A stretch of DNA of 64,000 nt from Sulfitobacter indolifex (GCF_022788655.1 NZ_CP084954.1:124001-188000); one strand, 5' to 3'. Counted from the stretch's first letter, positions 17,442 through 25,456 are shown. The notes: generated from the letters alone by a model not told the origin. Made by a program: numbers and translations.

Positions 17442-17500
17442 GGGATCCTCGCCAGCTCAAACATCATCGCAAAACGGGTGGAAATCACATCTTGCTCCAA

Positions 17501-17511
17501 CTAATATATTA
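17501..17511. promoter_or_regulatory. CTAATATATTA motif between divergent sugar-acid operons
   Basis: The 10-bp perfect palindrome TAATATATTA lies in the 117-bp gap between the IlvD-type gene (start 17441) and the aldolase gene (start 17559). It resembles the palindrome at 13254-13265 in the companion divergent promoter. The shared shape and placement suggest one regulator for both operons, or similar promoter elements. Confidence 0.4.
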
Positions 17512-17558
17512 CCGTATCACCCCAATTGTCGATACCATTTGAGGGGCGCGTCGCGAAA

Positions 17559-18359
17559 ATGTCGGGAAAAACACTCAAACAAACGCTTCGCCAAGGCAGC
17601 CGCCTGTCTGGGTTCTGGCTCTCACTTTGCTCACCTACGGTCACGGAAATCGCCGCGGGCAGCGGGATCGATTGGCTCTTACTCGACATGGAGCACGCGC
17701 CGAATGACCTGAGCCAAATCATTGACCACCTGCGCGCCGCAGGCAGTGCCAATCCCGATGCGCAGATGGTCGTGCGGATGCCGTCTTCAGATCAAACCAT
17801 GACCAAACGGCTCTTAGATATCGGCGTGCGCAATCTGATGTTCCCGATGATCCAAAACGCCGAAGACGCCCGCCGCGCCATGGCTTGGACCCGCTACCCC
17901 CCCGAAGGGCTGCGCGGCATCTCGGCCACGATCCGCGCTAATAACTACGCGCGGCAAACGGAATACCTGAACACCTATGCCGATGCGCAATGTGTCATCG
18001 TGCAGGTCGAAACGCCCGAAGCGGTCGCGGAAATCTCCGCTATTGCCGCTGTGCCCGGCGTAGACGCGATCTTTATCGGGCCGGGCGATCTGTCTTCGGC
18101 GATGGGCCATACCGGCAACCCGATGCACCCAGATGTTCAAGACAAGATCCGCGAAGCGGTCGATGCCATACACGCCGCCGGGTTGCCCGCAGGGATCCTT
18201 GGCTACGGCGCAGATCTGGCGCGCCGCTATTTTGACGGCGGTATCGAATTTGTCGCCATCGCGGGCGACGCTTGGCTGCTCACGCGGCAGATGGATGCGC
18301 TGGTCCAGACCATGGCGCAGCCCTCCCTCACCTCAAAACAGCAAACCGACAAGGATTGA
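17559..18359 (+). CDS. HpcH/HpaI-family class II 2-keto-3-deoxy acid aldolase
   Basis: This 266-residue protein matches HpaI, GarL and RhmA-type aldolases, which split 2-keto-3-deoxy (sugar) acids into pyruvate and an aldehyde with a divalent metal. Motifs include LLLDMEHAPND (about residues 40-50), YPPEGLRGI, the metal-binding QVETPEA (about residues 148-154) and IFIGPGDLSSAMG. I start it at the ATG at 17559 (GAGGGG upstream); a TTG at 17526 would add 11 residues. It heads a plus-strand operon with the semialdehyde dehydrogenase and 2-hydroxyacid dehydrogenase. With GarD/UxaA- and IlvD-type dehydratases nearby, it provides an aldolytic branch alternative to the DapA-type enzyme. Confidence 0.87.
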   Translation: MSGKTLKQTLRQGSRLSGFWLSLCSPTVTEIAAGSGIDWLLLDMEHAPNDLSQIIDHLRAAGSANPDAQMVVRMPSSDQTMTKRLLDIGVRNLMFPMIQNAEDARRAMAWTRYPPEGLRGISATIRANNYARQTEYLNTYADAQCVIVQVETPEAVAEISAIAAVPGVDAIFIGPGDLSSAMGHTGNPMHPDVQDKIREAVDAIHAAGLPAGILGYGADLARRYFDGGIEFVAIAGDAWLLTRQMDALVQTMAQPSLTSKQQTDKD

Positions 18360-18361
18360 TC

Positions 18362-19903
18362 ATGAGCGCGGATAACAAGACATTTCACCCCCACGGCAAG
18401 CATCTGATCGCAGGCGCGTGGGTCGGTGGCGGGGAAACCTTTGCCAACTCCCCCGCCACAGGCGAAAGCGACCAGTTCCAAAGCGGTACCTCTGCCCATG
18501 TGAATCGCGCCTGCGAAGCGGCCGAGGACGCCTTTTGGTCCTACGCTTCTTCCAGCTGCGAGACGCGCGCCAATTTCCTGGACGCCATCGCTGATGAGAT
18601 GGAGGCCCGCGCCGAGATCATCACCGAAATCGGCAGCCGCGAATCCGGCCTGCCCGAAGCCCGTCTTCAAGGCGAGCGTGGGCGGACAACCGGACAACTC
18701 CGCCTCTTCGCCAATCACATCCGCAAGGGCGCACATCTGGACCGTCGTGTGGACGAAGCCCTGCCAGATCGCCAGCCGATGCCCCGCCCCGACATCCGCA
18801 TGATCCAACGCCCCATCGGGCCGGTCGCGGTCTTTGGCGCGTCGAACTTCCCGCTGGCGTTTTCCACCGCAGGCGGTGACACCGCAGCGGCGCTGGCGGC
18901 GGGCTGTCCGGTGGTCGTCAAAGGCCACTCCGCCCACCCCGGCACGGGGGAGATCGTGGCCGAAGCGATCCATGCCGCAATCCAGAAATGCGGCATTCAC
19001 CCCGGTGTCTTTTCCCTTATCCATGCCAACAGCCGCGAGGCGGGTCAGAAGCTGGTGCAGCATCCGCTGATCAAGGCCGTGGGCTTTACCGGCTCTCTCG
19101 GTGGGGGCCGCGCGCTCTTCGACCTCTGCGCACAACGCCCTGAGCCGATCCCGTTTTTCGGGGAGTTAGGTTCAGTCAATCCGATGTTCGTTCTGGCCGA
19201 GGCCACCCGAAACCGGGGCGCCGAAATCGGCGCGGGCTGGGCCGGATCGCTGACCATGGGCGCCGGGCAATTCTGCACCAACCCCGGCATTGCGGTCGTG
19301 GCAAAAGGGGCCGAGGGCGATGCCTTTGTCGCCGCCGCTAAAGAAGCGCTAGAGCAGGTCGGCCCACAACTCATGTTGACCGATGGCATCGCCAAGGCCT
19401 ACCGCAACGGAAAAGAGCGTTTCACCGGGCGCAACGCGGTACGCGCGCTGGTGAGCACTGACAGCGAGGGGCGCAGCGCCCAGCCGAACCTCTTTGAAAC
19501 CGACGCCGATACCTACCTGCAAGACCACGCGCTTGGTGAAGAGGTCTTTGGCCCCTTGGGTCTGGTGCTGCGGGTGTCGTCGGGCGATGAGATGCAAGAG
19601 CTCGCCAAAGGGTTCGAAGGTCAGTTGACCGCGACGATCCAGATGGACGACGGCGACACCGAAGCCGCCAAGGCGCTCATGCCCATCCTTGAACGCAAGG
19701 CTGGGCGGGTGCTGGTGAACGGCTTCCCCACCGGGGTCGAGGTTTGCGATGCCATGGTACACGGCGGCCCCTACCCGGCGTCCACCAACTTTGGCGCGAC
19801 GTCCGTGGGCACCATGGCGATCCGCCGCTTCCTCCGTCCGGTTTCCTACCAGAACTTGCCTGAGGCGTTACTGCCCGAAGACCTGCGCGGGGCATCGGTA
19901 TGA
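18362..19903 (+). CDS. Alpha-ketoglutarate-semialdehyde dehydrogenase-like aldehyde dehydrogenase
   Basis: The 513-residue aldehyde dehydrogenase belongs to the KGSADH group used in non-phosphorylative sugar-acid and hydroxyproline catabolism, which oxidises 2,5-dioxopentanoate to 2-oxoglutarate. It shows the substrate-channel FGASNFPLAF, the catalytic glutamate in FFGELGSVNP, the nucleophile cysteine in GAGQFCTNPG and the group-typical C-terminus SVGTMAIRRFLRPVSYQNLP. The ATG at 18362 lies 2 nt after the aldolase stop; the longer frame adds 30 non-family residues. It overlaps the next gene by ATGA. Confidence 0.9.
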   Translation: MSADNKTFHPHGKHLIAGAWVGGGETFANSPATGESDQFQSGTSAHVNRACEAAEDAFWSYASSSCETRANFLDAIADEMEARAEIITEIGSRESGLPEARLQGERGRTTGQLRLFANHIRKGAHLDRRVDEALPDRQPMPRPDIRMIQRPIGPVAVFGASNFPLAFSTAGGDTAAALAAGCPVVVKGHSAHPGTGEIVAEAIHAAIQKCGIHPGVFSLIHANSREAGQKLVQHPLIKAVGFTGSLGGGRALFDLCAQRPEPIPFFGELGSVNPMFVLAEATRNRGAEIGAGWAGSLTMGAGQFCTNPGIAVVAKGAEGDAFVAAAKEALEQVGPQLMLTDGIAKAYRNGKERFTGRNAVRALVSTDSEGRSAQPNLFETDADTYLQDHALGEEVFGPLGLVLRVSSGDEMQELAKGFEGQLTATIQMDDGDTEAAKALMPILERKAGRVLVNGFPTGVEVCDAMVHGGPYPASTNFGATSVGTMAIRRFLRPVSYQNLPEALLPEDLRGASV

Positions 19904-20862
19904 GCGGCGCGCTGATCGGCCCCGTCGCCGTGCTCGACGCGATGCCACAGGATATGCAGGATAAGGTGCGCGGCTATGCCGAAGGGCTGGACCTGCGCTT
20001 TGCCGACTCTTTCTCTGAAGAAGATTTCGCCAAAACGGTGAAGGGGGCGGCCTATATCGTTCCCCGCGGACGCGGCCTTCCGGCCTCGGTGCTGCGCGGG
20101 GCCGATAGTGTGCGCCTCGTCCATCAATGGGGCACGGGCTATGACAAGATCCCCGTTGATGTGGCGAAAGAAATGGGTGTGACCGTGGCGCGCAGTCCGG
20201 GCGTTAATGCACCCACCATCGCGGACCTGACCATCGGCATGATGATCGCCGCCCTACGCCGCATCCCGCTGCACTATAACAACACCCGCGCCGGCAAATG
20301 GATCGTGCCAGAGATCGTCCCCGGTGCCCGGGACCTCAGCAGCCAAAAGGTCGGGCTGATTGGCTTTGGTGCCATCGGGCAGCTTGTGGCAAAACGGCTG
20401 ACGGGCTTTGACTGCGAGGTGCTCTATTACCGCCGCTCAGGGGAGGCCGAAGGCACCAGCGCGCGCTATGCCGAGCGCGACGAAATCCTCGAGACCTGTG
20501 ACATTGTCAGCCTACATATGCCGCTGACCGAGGCGTCACACCACACCATCGGCGCGGCGGAATTGGCGCGGATGAAGGCGGATGCCCTGCTGGTCAACAC
20601 CGGGCGCGGCGGACTGATTGATGAGGCGGCCCTGATCGATACGTTGACGAACAAACGCATCGCGGGTGCGGCCTTGGATGTCTTCACCGAAGAGCCGGTT
20701 CAGCCGGACAACCCACTTCTGCGCCTCGATAACGTCCTGCCCCTGCCGCATATAGGTGGCCATAGCGAGGATAACCTCAAGCGCATGGTCGGCCATTGGG
20801 CCAGCAACATCCGCGCCTTTCACGAAGGGCGTGGGATCGACGAAAGCTGTATCGTCACTTAA
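19900..20862 (+). CDS. D-isomer-specific 2-hydroxyacid dehydrogenase (NAD(P)-dependent)
   Basis: The 320-residue protein has the nucleotide-binding motif GLIGFGAIGQLVAKRL (about residues 151-166) and the catalytic Arg-Glu-His set in NTGRGGLIDE, DVFTEEPV and LPHIGGHSEDN. It is a glyoxylate/hydroxypyruvate-reductase or phosphoglycerate-dehydrogenase-like member. It could reduce glyoxylate or another 2-keto acid produced by the aldolases, or oxidise a D-2-hydroxy acid. It is coupled to the semialdehyde dehydrogenase by ATGA and followed by a strong hairpin. Confidence 0.88.
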   Translation: MSGALIGPVAVLDAMPQDMQDKVRGYAEGLDLRFADSFSEEDFAKTVKGAAYIVPRGRGLPASVLRGADSVRLVHQWGTGYDKIPVDVAKEMGVTVARSPGVNAPTIADLTIGMMIAALRRIPLHYNNTRAGKWIVPEIVPGARDLSSQKVGLIGFGAIGQLVAKRLTGFDCEVLYYRRSGEAEGTSARYAERDEILETCDIVSLHMPLTEASHHTIGAAELARMKADALLVNTGRGGLIDEAALIDTLTNKRIAGAALDVFTEEPVQPDNPLLRLDNVLPLPHIGGHSEDNLKRMVGHWASNIRAFHEGRGIDESCIVT

Positions 20863-20864
20863 AT

Positions 20865-20900
20865 TACGCCTCCGGCCTGAACCCTCAGACCGGAGGCGTA
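20865..20900. terminator. Hairpin between convergent genes
   Basis: TACGCCTCCGG at 20865-20875 pairs perfectly with CCGGAGGCGTA at 20890-20900 across a 14-nt loop. It lies exactly between the ends of the 2-hydroxyacid dehydrogenase and NIPSNAP genes, so it can serve both strands. There is no clear T-run on either side, so termination is probable and not certain. Confidence 0.6.
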
Positions 20901-20904
20901 CCGC

Positions 20905-21219
20905 TTAACCTTCCAGCGGTACGGGCATGAGGATCTTATTGGTCTGGCTCACCAGATACCCCGCCTCTGCGCTCTTCTTCAGATAAGCCTGCCATTCAGG
21001 GTCCGCCGCCATCTGCGCGCGGCGCGCAGCGCGGTCGGCGGCATCTTCATAGGCCCAGATATGGACGAAGGAATTTACGTCGCCCGTCTCAACCTGCGCA
21101 TAGATCACTGGCGCGCCAAGAATGCGCTTTTGGGCCGGAAAACCGAACTCAGCATAAAGCGCGAGGTGCTTCTTGATCGTACCGGGGCGGCAGCAATAGG
21201 TACGGTGGTCGTAAATCAT
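20905..21219 (-). CDS. NIPSNAP-family protein
   Basis: This 104-residue small protein starts MIYDHRTYCCRPGTIKKHL and contains FVHIWAYEDAADRAARRAQM, the typical NIPSNAP ferredoxin-like-fold pattern. Bacterial NIPSNAP proteins often sit in catabolic operons, and their biochemical role is unknown. The start chosen is the ATG at 21219; the upstream extension in the same frame is not family-like. It is the last gene of the GntR-larE-larB-GntR minus-strand operon, 25 nt after the second GntR gene. Confidence 0.8.
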   Translation of the reverse strand: MIYDHRTYCCRPGTIKKHLALYAEFGFPAQKRILGAPVIYAQVETGDVNSFVHIWAYEDAADRAARRAQMAADPEWQAYLKKSAEAGYLVSQTNKILMPVPLEG

Positions 21220-21244
21220 AAAATGGCCTTTCGGGCTGTTAGCT

Positions 21245-21961
21245 TTATGCAATTCCGGCGTGGTCGGTGATCCGGGTCCGCGCCTGCAAAAGGTGATAGG
21301 CCATCGACACACCCGCGACTTCGCTGTCACCTGCGCGGATCGCTTCGAGTATTTGGCGATGCTCGCTGATCACCACATCGATCCGCGCTTGGGAGCCTTC
21401 GCGGGTCAGCTTTTGCGCGACGTCGATCCCTTGCTCAATGGACTCCCGCGCGCAATCGAGCATCCGAATGAAGACCTCATTGCCCGAAGCCGCCGCAATG
21501 GCGCGGTGGAACTGGTAATCTGCGTCAAAGGACGGGGTGCGTGCTTGCATAGACGCCTCTAGCGTCTGCAACGCCGCCTCAATCCGTGCGATGTCTTTCG
21601 GGTTGGCCCGTTGCGCGGCCATGCGGGCGGTTGCTTTTTCAACCGTGATCCGCGCCTCCATCGCCCGCATCAGACCGGCGACAGACCCGGCCGTCGCATA
21701 TTCAATCAGCTTTTCCGAAGGCCGCCGCCGCACAAAGGTGCCGACGCCGCGCCGCGCCTCAACCAGCCCGTCCTCTTGCAACTTGCGCAGCGCTTCGCGC
21801 ACCACGGGGCGGGACACGCCAAAGGCCGTGGCAATCTGGTTTTCCGAAGGCAGTTTTTCGCCCTGTACCAGTTTGTTCGACACGATCTGCTCTAGCACCT
21901 GCCCGTATAGCTGATCGGCCAGTGTCTGGCGTTTCTTAATCTTCAGTTTCGGTGCTGTCAC
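21245..21961 (-). CDS. GntR-family (FadR/FCD) regulator in the larB-larE operon
   Basis: The 238-residue regulator has a winged HTH (LPSENQIATAFGVSRPVVREALRKLQ split across about residues 37-62) and an FCD domain with FHRAIAAASGN and SEHRQILEAIRAGD. It starts with GTG 3 nt after the larB stop, with GGGGAG as ribosome site. It probably senses an acid from the pathway and controls this operon or the neighbouring transporter. It is one of three FCD regulators within 11 kb. Confidence 0.9.
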   Translation of the reverse strand: MTAPKLKIKKRQTLADQLYGQVLEQIVSNKLVQGEKLPSENQIATAFGVSRPVVREALRKLQEDGLVEARRGVGTFVRRRPSEKLIEYATAGSVAGLMRAMEARITVEKATARMAAQRANPKDIARIEAALQTLEASMQARTPSFDADYQFHRAIAAASGNEVFIRMLDCARESIEQGIDVAQKLTREGSQARIDVVISEHRQILEAIRAGDSEVAGVSMAYHLLQARTRITDHAGIA

Positions 21962-21964
21962 CGG

Positions 21965-22714
21965 TCACTCCCCCGCCGCGGCGCGACGCATCATATTGGC
22001 CAATCGCAACGCCGAGGTCGCCGCACCATAGCCGTTGTCGATGTTCACCACCGTCACCCCCGGCGCGCAGCTGGCAAGTATCGAATCGAGCGCGACCCTC
22101 CCGCCGCGGGCCACACCATAGCCCACGGAGGTCGGCACACCAATGACCACCCCCGGCACCAGCCCGGCCACGACCGACGGCAGGGCCGCGTCCATCCCGG
22201 CGAAGACGATCACCACATCCATTTCGCGCAGCAGCTCCTCCCGCGCGAGCAGACGCCAAAGCCCGGCCACGCCCACGTCCGACACTTCGGTCGCGTCCAT
22301 TCCACCGTAAGCCAACGTACGCTTCGCCTCTGCCATCGGGGCATAGTCTGACGTACCCGCGCTGACCAAACCGATGCGTGGGGTGCTGGCCAAGGGGCCA
22401 ATCTCTCCGAGAATGGCGGTGCGAGAGGCGGCGCAGTAATCAACCAACTGACGCATATTTTCCGCCATGTCGCCGAACTGCTCTGCCGTTAGCCGGGTCA
22501 AGAGAAGCCTGCGCCCCTCTGCCGCCGCGTCGCCGATGATCGCGGCGATTTGCGGCACTGATTTATGCTCACAAAGCACCGCTTCTTCGATGCCGATGCG
22601 CCCCCCACGCCCGCGGTCAAAGGTCACGTCTGGGTGCCCGTCGGGGCCTCTCTCATTGATGGACAAATGCACTTCCTCTTGAATAGGGGCGCAGGTCAAC
22701 CGCGCGCCCGTCAT
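21965..22714 (-). CDS. larB: LarB: nicotinic acid adenine dinucleotide carboxylase/hydrolase for nickel-pincer cofactor
   Basis: The 249-residue protein has the PurE-like C-terminal domain of LarB: LVSAGTSDYAPMAEAKRTLA (about residues 116-135), GMDAALPSVVAGLVPG, VPTSVGYGVA and SCAPGVTVVNIDNGYGAA with the conserved cysteine. LarB carboxylates the pyridinium ring of NaAD and cleaves the phosphoanhydride, the first step of cofactor synthesis. The N-terminal part carries DRGRGGRIGIEEAVLCEHKS, the usual LarB entry segment. The ATG at 22714 has AGGAAA upstream but overlaps larE by 62 nt; a TTG at 22666 after GAGGA would shorten the overlap to 14 nt. Confidence 0.92.
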   Translation of the reverse strand: MTGARLTCAPIQEEVHLSINERGPDGHPDVTFDRGRGGRIGIEEAVLCEHKSVPQIAAIIGDAAAEGRRLLLTRLTAEQFGDMAENMRQLVDYCAASRTAILGEIGPLASTPRIGLVSAGTSDYAPMAEAKRTLAYGGMDATEVSDVGVAGLWRLLAREELLREMDVVIVFAGMDAALPSVVAGLVPGVVIGVPTSVGYGVARGGRVALDSILASCAPGVTVVNIDNGYGAATSALRLANMMRRAAAGE

Positions 22715-23438
22715 CTGTTTCCTGCCGGACCTGCGCTAAAACCATTGCACGCTGAGAGGCGGAAAGGCCGTTGTGCACCAGCTGGTCTACCTCAACGACC
22801 CAGCCCCCGCGCAGCAGGCGGCAACGCAAGGTGATATTGCCCAGCTCCGCGCGTAGTAACGTCTCGATCCGATCAATCACCGCCAAGTCCGCAGGCTCCA
22901 CCCGCAGGCCGGTCTCAATCCGGCTGGCCAGACAGGGAGCCGCTGGCAATTCCGCCAGTTCCCCCAGCCCAAGCACCCGCGCCAGCGCGCGCACATCTGC
23001 TTTTGACATCTGCGCATCGACAAAAGGATGCAGCACGCCATGCTCTGCCGCCGCCTGCAAACCGGGGCGGTAGTCTGTCAGATCATCGGTATTGGTGCCC
23101 GCCGCCACCAGCGGCCCCATGCGTGCCAATGTGCCGTAAAGGTTCGACTTGCAAAAATAACAGCGGTTCACTGGGTTGGCGCGGTAGGACGGATCGGCAA
23201 ATTCGCCCGCATCCACCAGCCTCAACGGCGCACCCCAAGCGGCTGCGAATTCTTTTACCCGCGCCGTTGCCGCTGAGGGAACCGCTGCCGACACCGCATG
23301 GCACAGCGTGAGCCCCGCCGCTCCACGTACTTTGGCTGCCGCGGCAGAAAGGGTCAGGCTGTCAATCCCACCGCTCAATGCAATCGTAAGGGACGCAGGC
23401 GTGGCAAGTGCATCATGAAGTGCAGCAGGTATCGTCAT
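22653..23438 (-). CDS. larE: LarE: sulfur transferase for nickel-pincer cofactor
   Basis: This 261-residue PP-loop ATPase has the pyrophosphatase loop IALSGGIDS (about residues 19-27), the LarE hallmark NRCYFCKSNLY (about 91-101), GTNTDD, and APCLASR (about 167-173). The cysteine at about 169 matches the sacrificial sulfur donor of L. plantarum LarE (Cys176). LarE adenylates the pyridinium dicarboxylate and converts its carboxylates to thiocarboxylates. The ATG overlaps the upstream GntR stop by ATGA, and the 3' end overlaps larB. Confidence 0.92.
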   Translation of the reverse strand: MTIPAALHDALATPASLTIALSGGIDSLTLSAAAAKVRGAAGLTLCHAVSAAVPSAATARVKEFAAAWGAPLRLVDAGEFADPSYRANPVNRCYFCKSNLYGTLARMGPLVAAGTNTDDLTDYRPGLQAAAEHGVLHPFVDAQMSKADVRALARVLGLGELAELPAAPCLASRIETGLRVEPADLAVIDRIETLLRAELGNITLRCRLLRGGWVVEVDQLVHNGLSASQRAMVLAQVRQETDDGRAVDLRPYSRGSAFVHQ

Positions 23439-24190
23439 TCGTCCAACCCGTCTTCTGTCTTAAGCTGCGCCAAGAGACGCGCGCTCGACATCTGTAGGTG
23501 GTCTCGCATCCGCTGACGGGCACTTTCCGCATCGCCTTGGGCAATGGACGTGGCGATGTCGTAATGTTCCTGAATGGCATCCCGGCTTTCGCCCCCGCGC
23601 TTCAACGCTTGAAGCCGCCCGGCCAGCATCGTCTCTCGCAGACTGGCGACGAGATAGTTAAACAGACCTAGGTAATAGCTGTTCCCGGTGGCCTCACAGA
23701 CCGCGCGGTGAAAAGCGAGGTCGGCACTGACCCCGCTGGCAACGGCAGGACCGCCAATCTTGTTGCTTTGGTCGTAGTCCGCAGCGGCGCGCTGGATTTC
23801 ATTACGGGCCTCCGGCGTCGCGCGGGCAGCGGCGATGGCGGCGGCCTCAATCTCTAGACCCATGCGTAATTCTAGAATTTGCTCAAGTTTGCGTTGGCTT
23901 TCCACATCCTGCTCATGAATCGCAAACCCTTGTCGGGGCCGATCACTGGCAACAAACGCGCCGCGCCCTTGCCGACTTGAAAGCATCCCCTCCGCTTTAA
24001 GACGCGATACCGCTTCACGGATCACCGTGCGGCTAACGTCAAAGTCACTCGCCAAAGTGGTTTCGGACGGCAGCACATCGCCCACGCTCCAGATACCATT
24101 CACAACATTATGCCGAAGCACCTCAGTTACTTGATCGCTGAGCGTGGCACCATCGACTAGGGGTGCTGTCGCCTGAAGATTTCCTGCCAT
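23435..24190 (-). CDS. GntR-family (FCD) regulator heading the larE-larB operon
   Basis: The 251-residue regulator has a winged HTH (LPSETTLASDFDVSRTVIRE, about residues 39-58) and an FCD domain with DLAFHRAVCEATGN and EHYDIATSIAQGD. I start it at the ATG at 24190 (AAGGAAG upstream), 14 codons inside the longest frame. It is the first gene of the operon and divergent from the TAXI transporter genes, so it probably regulates both through the 24222-24333 region. Confidence 0.9.
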   Translation of the reverse strand: MAGNLQATAPLVDGATLSDQVTEVLRHNVVNGIWSVGDVLPSETTLASDFDVSRTVIREAVSRLKAEGMLSSRQGRGAFVASDRPRQGFAIHEQDVESQRKLEQILELRMGLEIEAAAIAAARATPEARNEIQRAAADYDQSNKIGGPAVASGVSADLAFHRAVCEATGNSYYLGLFNYLVASLRETMLAGRLQALKRGGESRDAIQEHYDIATSIAQGDAESARQRMRDHLQMSSARLLAQLKTEDGLDE

Positions 24191-24221
24191 AATAACAACT
24201 TCCTTTCGCCGATTGGACCAC

Positions 24222-24333
24222 CTGTATGACAAGCTGTCAATAAAGAGGAGATAGGGCCGTTTGAACCATTACAACCAGAATACAACATTACAAGTAAGAG
24301 GGAATATGCCCCGATTTGTATTTTTAATTGACA
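24222..24333. promoter_or_regulatory. Divergent promoter region with FCD-type operator half-sites
   Basis: On the minus strand TTGACA (24240-24235) is followed by TTGTCATACAG (24232-24222), a near match to the FadR-type pattern TNGTNNNACNA. On the plus strand TTGACA (24328-24333) is followed by GGCATACGA. The two TTGACAG...CATAC units face away from each other, towards the GntR/larE operon and the TAXI genes. TTGACA also fits a -35 box in each direction. The 254-bp gap holds nothing else I can identify. Confidence 0.5.
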
Positions 24334-24444
24334 GGCATACGATTCCCCCCCAGTCTGCAGACCTACGGCAAGAGGGTATCAGGGGGGAGCCCGGAACCCA
24401 TCCAGTTACTGCCGACACACAGTTAAAACTCGGGAGGAGTTTCT

Positions 24445-25404
24445 ATGTCACCTATGTTCAAATCGTTACGCCGCACCACCGCGGCCACCATCCTTTTCGC
24501 AGTCGCAGGTGTTGCCGCACATGCGCAAAGCTTTGTTATGGCGACCGGCCAGCAGGGCGGCTCTTGGTATCCAGTGGGCGGCGCGATCAAGGCGATCGTC
24601 GAGCGTGAGAACCCCGGCATGGACATCACGGTGACGCCGGGTGCTGGTGTGTCGAACGTGGTCGGTGTGGACGGGGGCCGCTTTGGCATCGCATTCGCCA
24701 ACTCGATTTCGACCGTGGACAGCCTGTCGGGCAAAGAGCCTTTCCGCAAGGCGACTACCAATGTCTGCAACCTTGGCATTCTCTATCCGCAGTATTTCCA
24801 GATCGTCGCATTGGAAGATTCTGGCATCAAGACCATCGCCGACATGAAGGGCAAGCGCCTAACCACACAACAGCTTGGCAATACGGGTGAGTTCCTGACG
24901 CGCGAGCTTTTGTCGACCGCAAATTTGACCTTTGATGATCTCGATAGCGTCGCCAACACGTCCTATTCTGACTCTGCCTCGCAGATGAAAGACGGTCAGG
25001 CCGATTTCTTCACGCTGGGTTCGTCCCTGCCGACAGGTTCGGTTATGGACCTCGCCTCTTCGCGTAAAATCCGCCTGATCGACGTGGATGAAGAGACCTT
25101 CGCCTACTTTAAAGGTCAGAACGCCGCTTTCCAGCGTCGCGAAGTCAAAGCAGGCGCCTACCCCGGTTTTGATGAGACCGTACACGCCATCAGCTATGAC
25201 ACCCATATGGTCGCACCTTGCGACTATGACGGCGAGATCATCAAATCTGTTCTGGGCGCAATTGCCGACAACAACGACAGCTTTGCCGCGATCAGCAAGT
25301 CCATGGCGAACCTGACGGTTGAGGAAATGGCCACCGACATTGGCGTGCCCTTCCACCCCGCCGCGAAAGAGTTCTACGCCGAGCGTGGCGTCTCGGGGAT
25401 GTAA
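24445..25404 (+). CDS. TAXI-family TRAP substrate-binding protein
   Basis: The 319-residue protein has an N-terminal Sec signal (hydrophobic residues about 11-27, AHAQ cleavage region) and the TAXI-family opening FVMATGQQGGSWYPVGGAI (about residues 30-48). It also has TPGAGVSNV, a middle segment LTTQQLGNTGEFLTRELL and a C-terminal DIGVPFHPAAKEFYAERG. TAXI proteins are periplasmic receptors for organic acids and pass substrate to fused TRAP permeases. GGGAGGAG lies 7 nt before the ATG. It is followed by the 12TM-type permease and is divergent from the GntR/lar operon, pointing to uptake of the acid used by this island. Confidence 0.9.
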   Translation: MSPMFKSLRRTTAATILFAVAGVAAHAQSFVMATGQQGGSWYPVGGAIKAIVERENPGMDITVTPGAGVSNVVGVDGGRFGIAFANSISTVDSLSGKEPFRKATTNVCNLGILYPQYFQIVALEDSGIKTIADMKGKRLTTQQLGNTGEFLTRELLSTANLTFDDLDSVANTSYSDSASQMKDGQADFFTLGSSLPTGSVMDLASSRKIRLIDVDEETFAYFKGQNAAFQRREVKAGAYPGFDETVHAISYDTHMVAPCDYDGEIIKSVLGAIADNNDSFAAISKSMANLTVEEMATDIGVPFHPAAKEFYAERGVSGM

Positions 25405-25423
25405 TTTACCCCTGACGAAAAAC

Positions 25424-25456
25424 GGGTCGGCCGGGGCAGCACGCTCCGCCCGACCC
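25424..25456. other. Stem-loop between TAXI receptor and permease genes
   Basis: GGGTCGG at 25424-25430 pairs with CCGACCC at 25450-25456 around a GC-rich loop. No T-run follows, so it may stabilise the receptor mRNA or reduce read-through into the permease. This would match the usual excess of binding protein over permease. Confidence 0.4.

Noticed and set aside
16596..17504. 302-residue plus-strand ORF
   Set aside because: Shadow of the IlvD/Edd-type dehydratase, whose catalytic residues are all in place on the minus strand.
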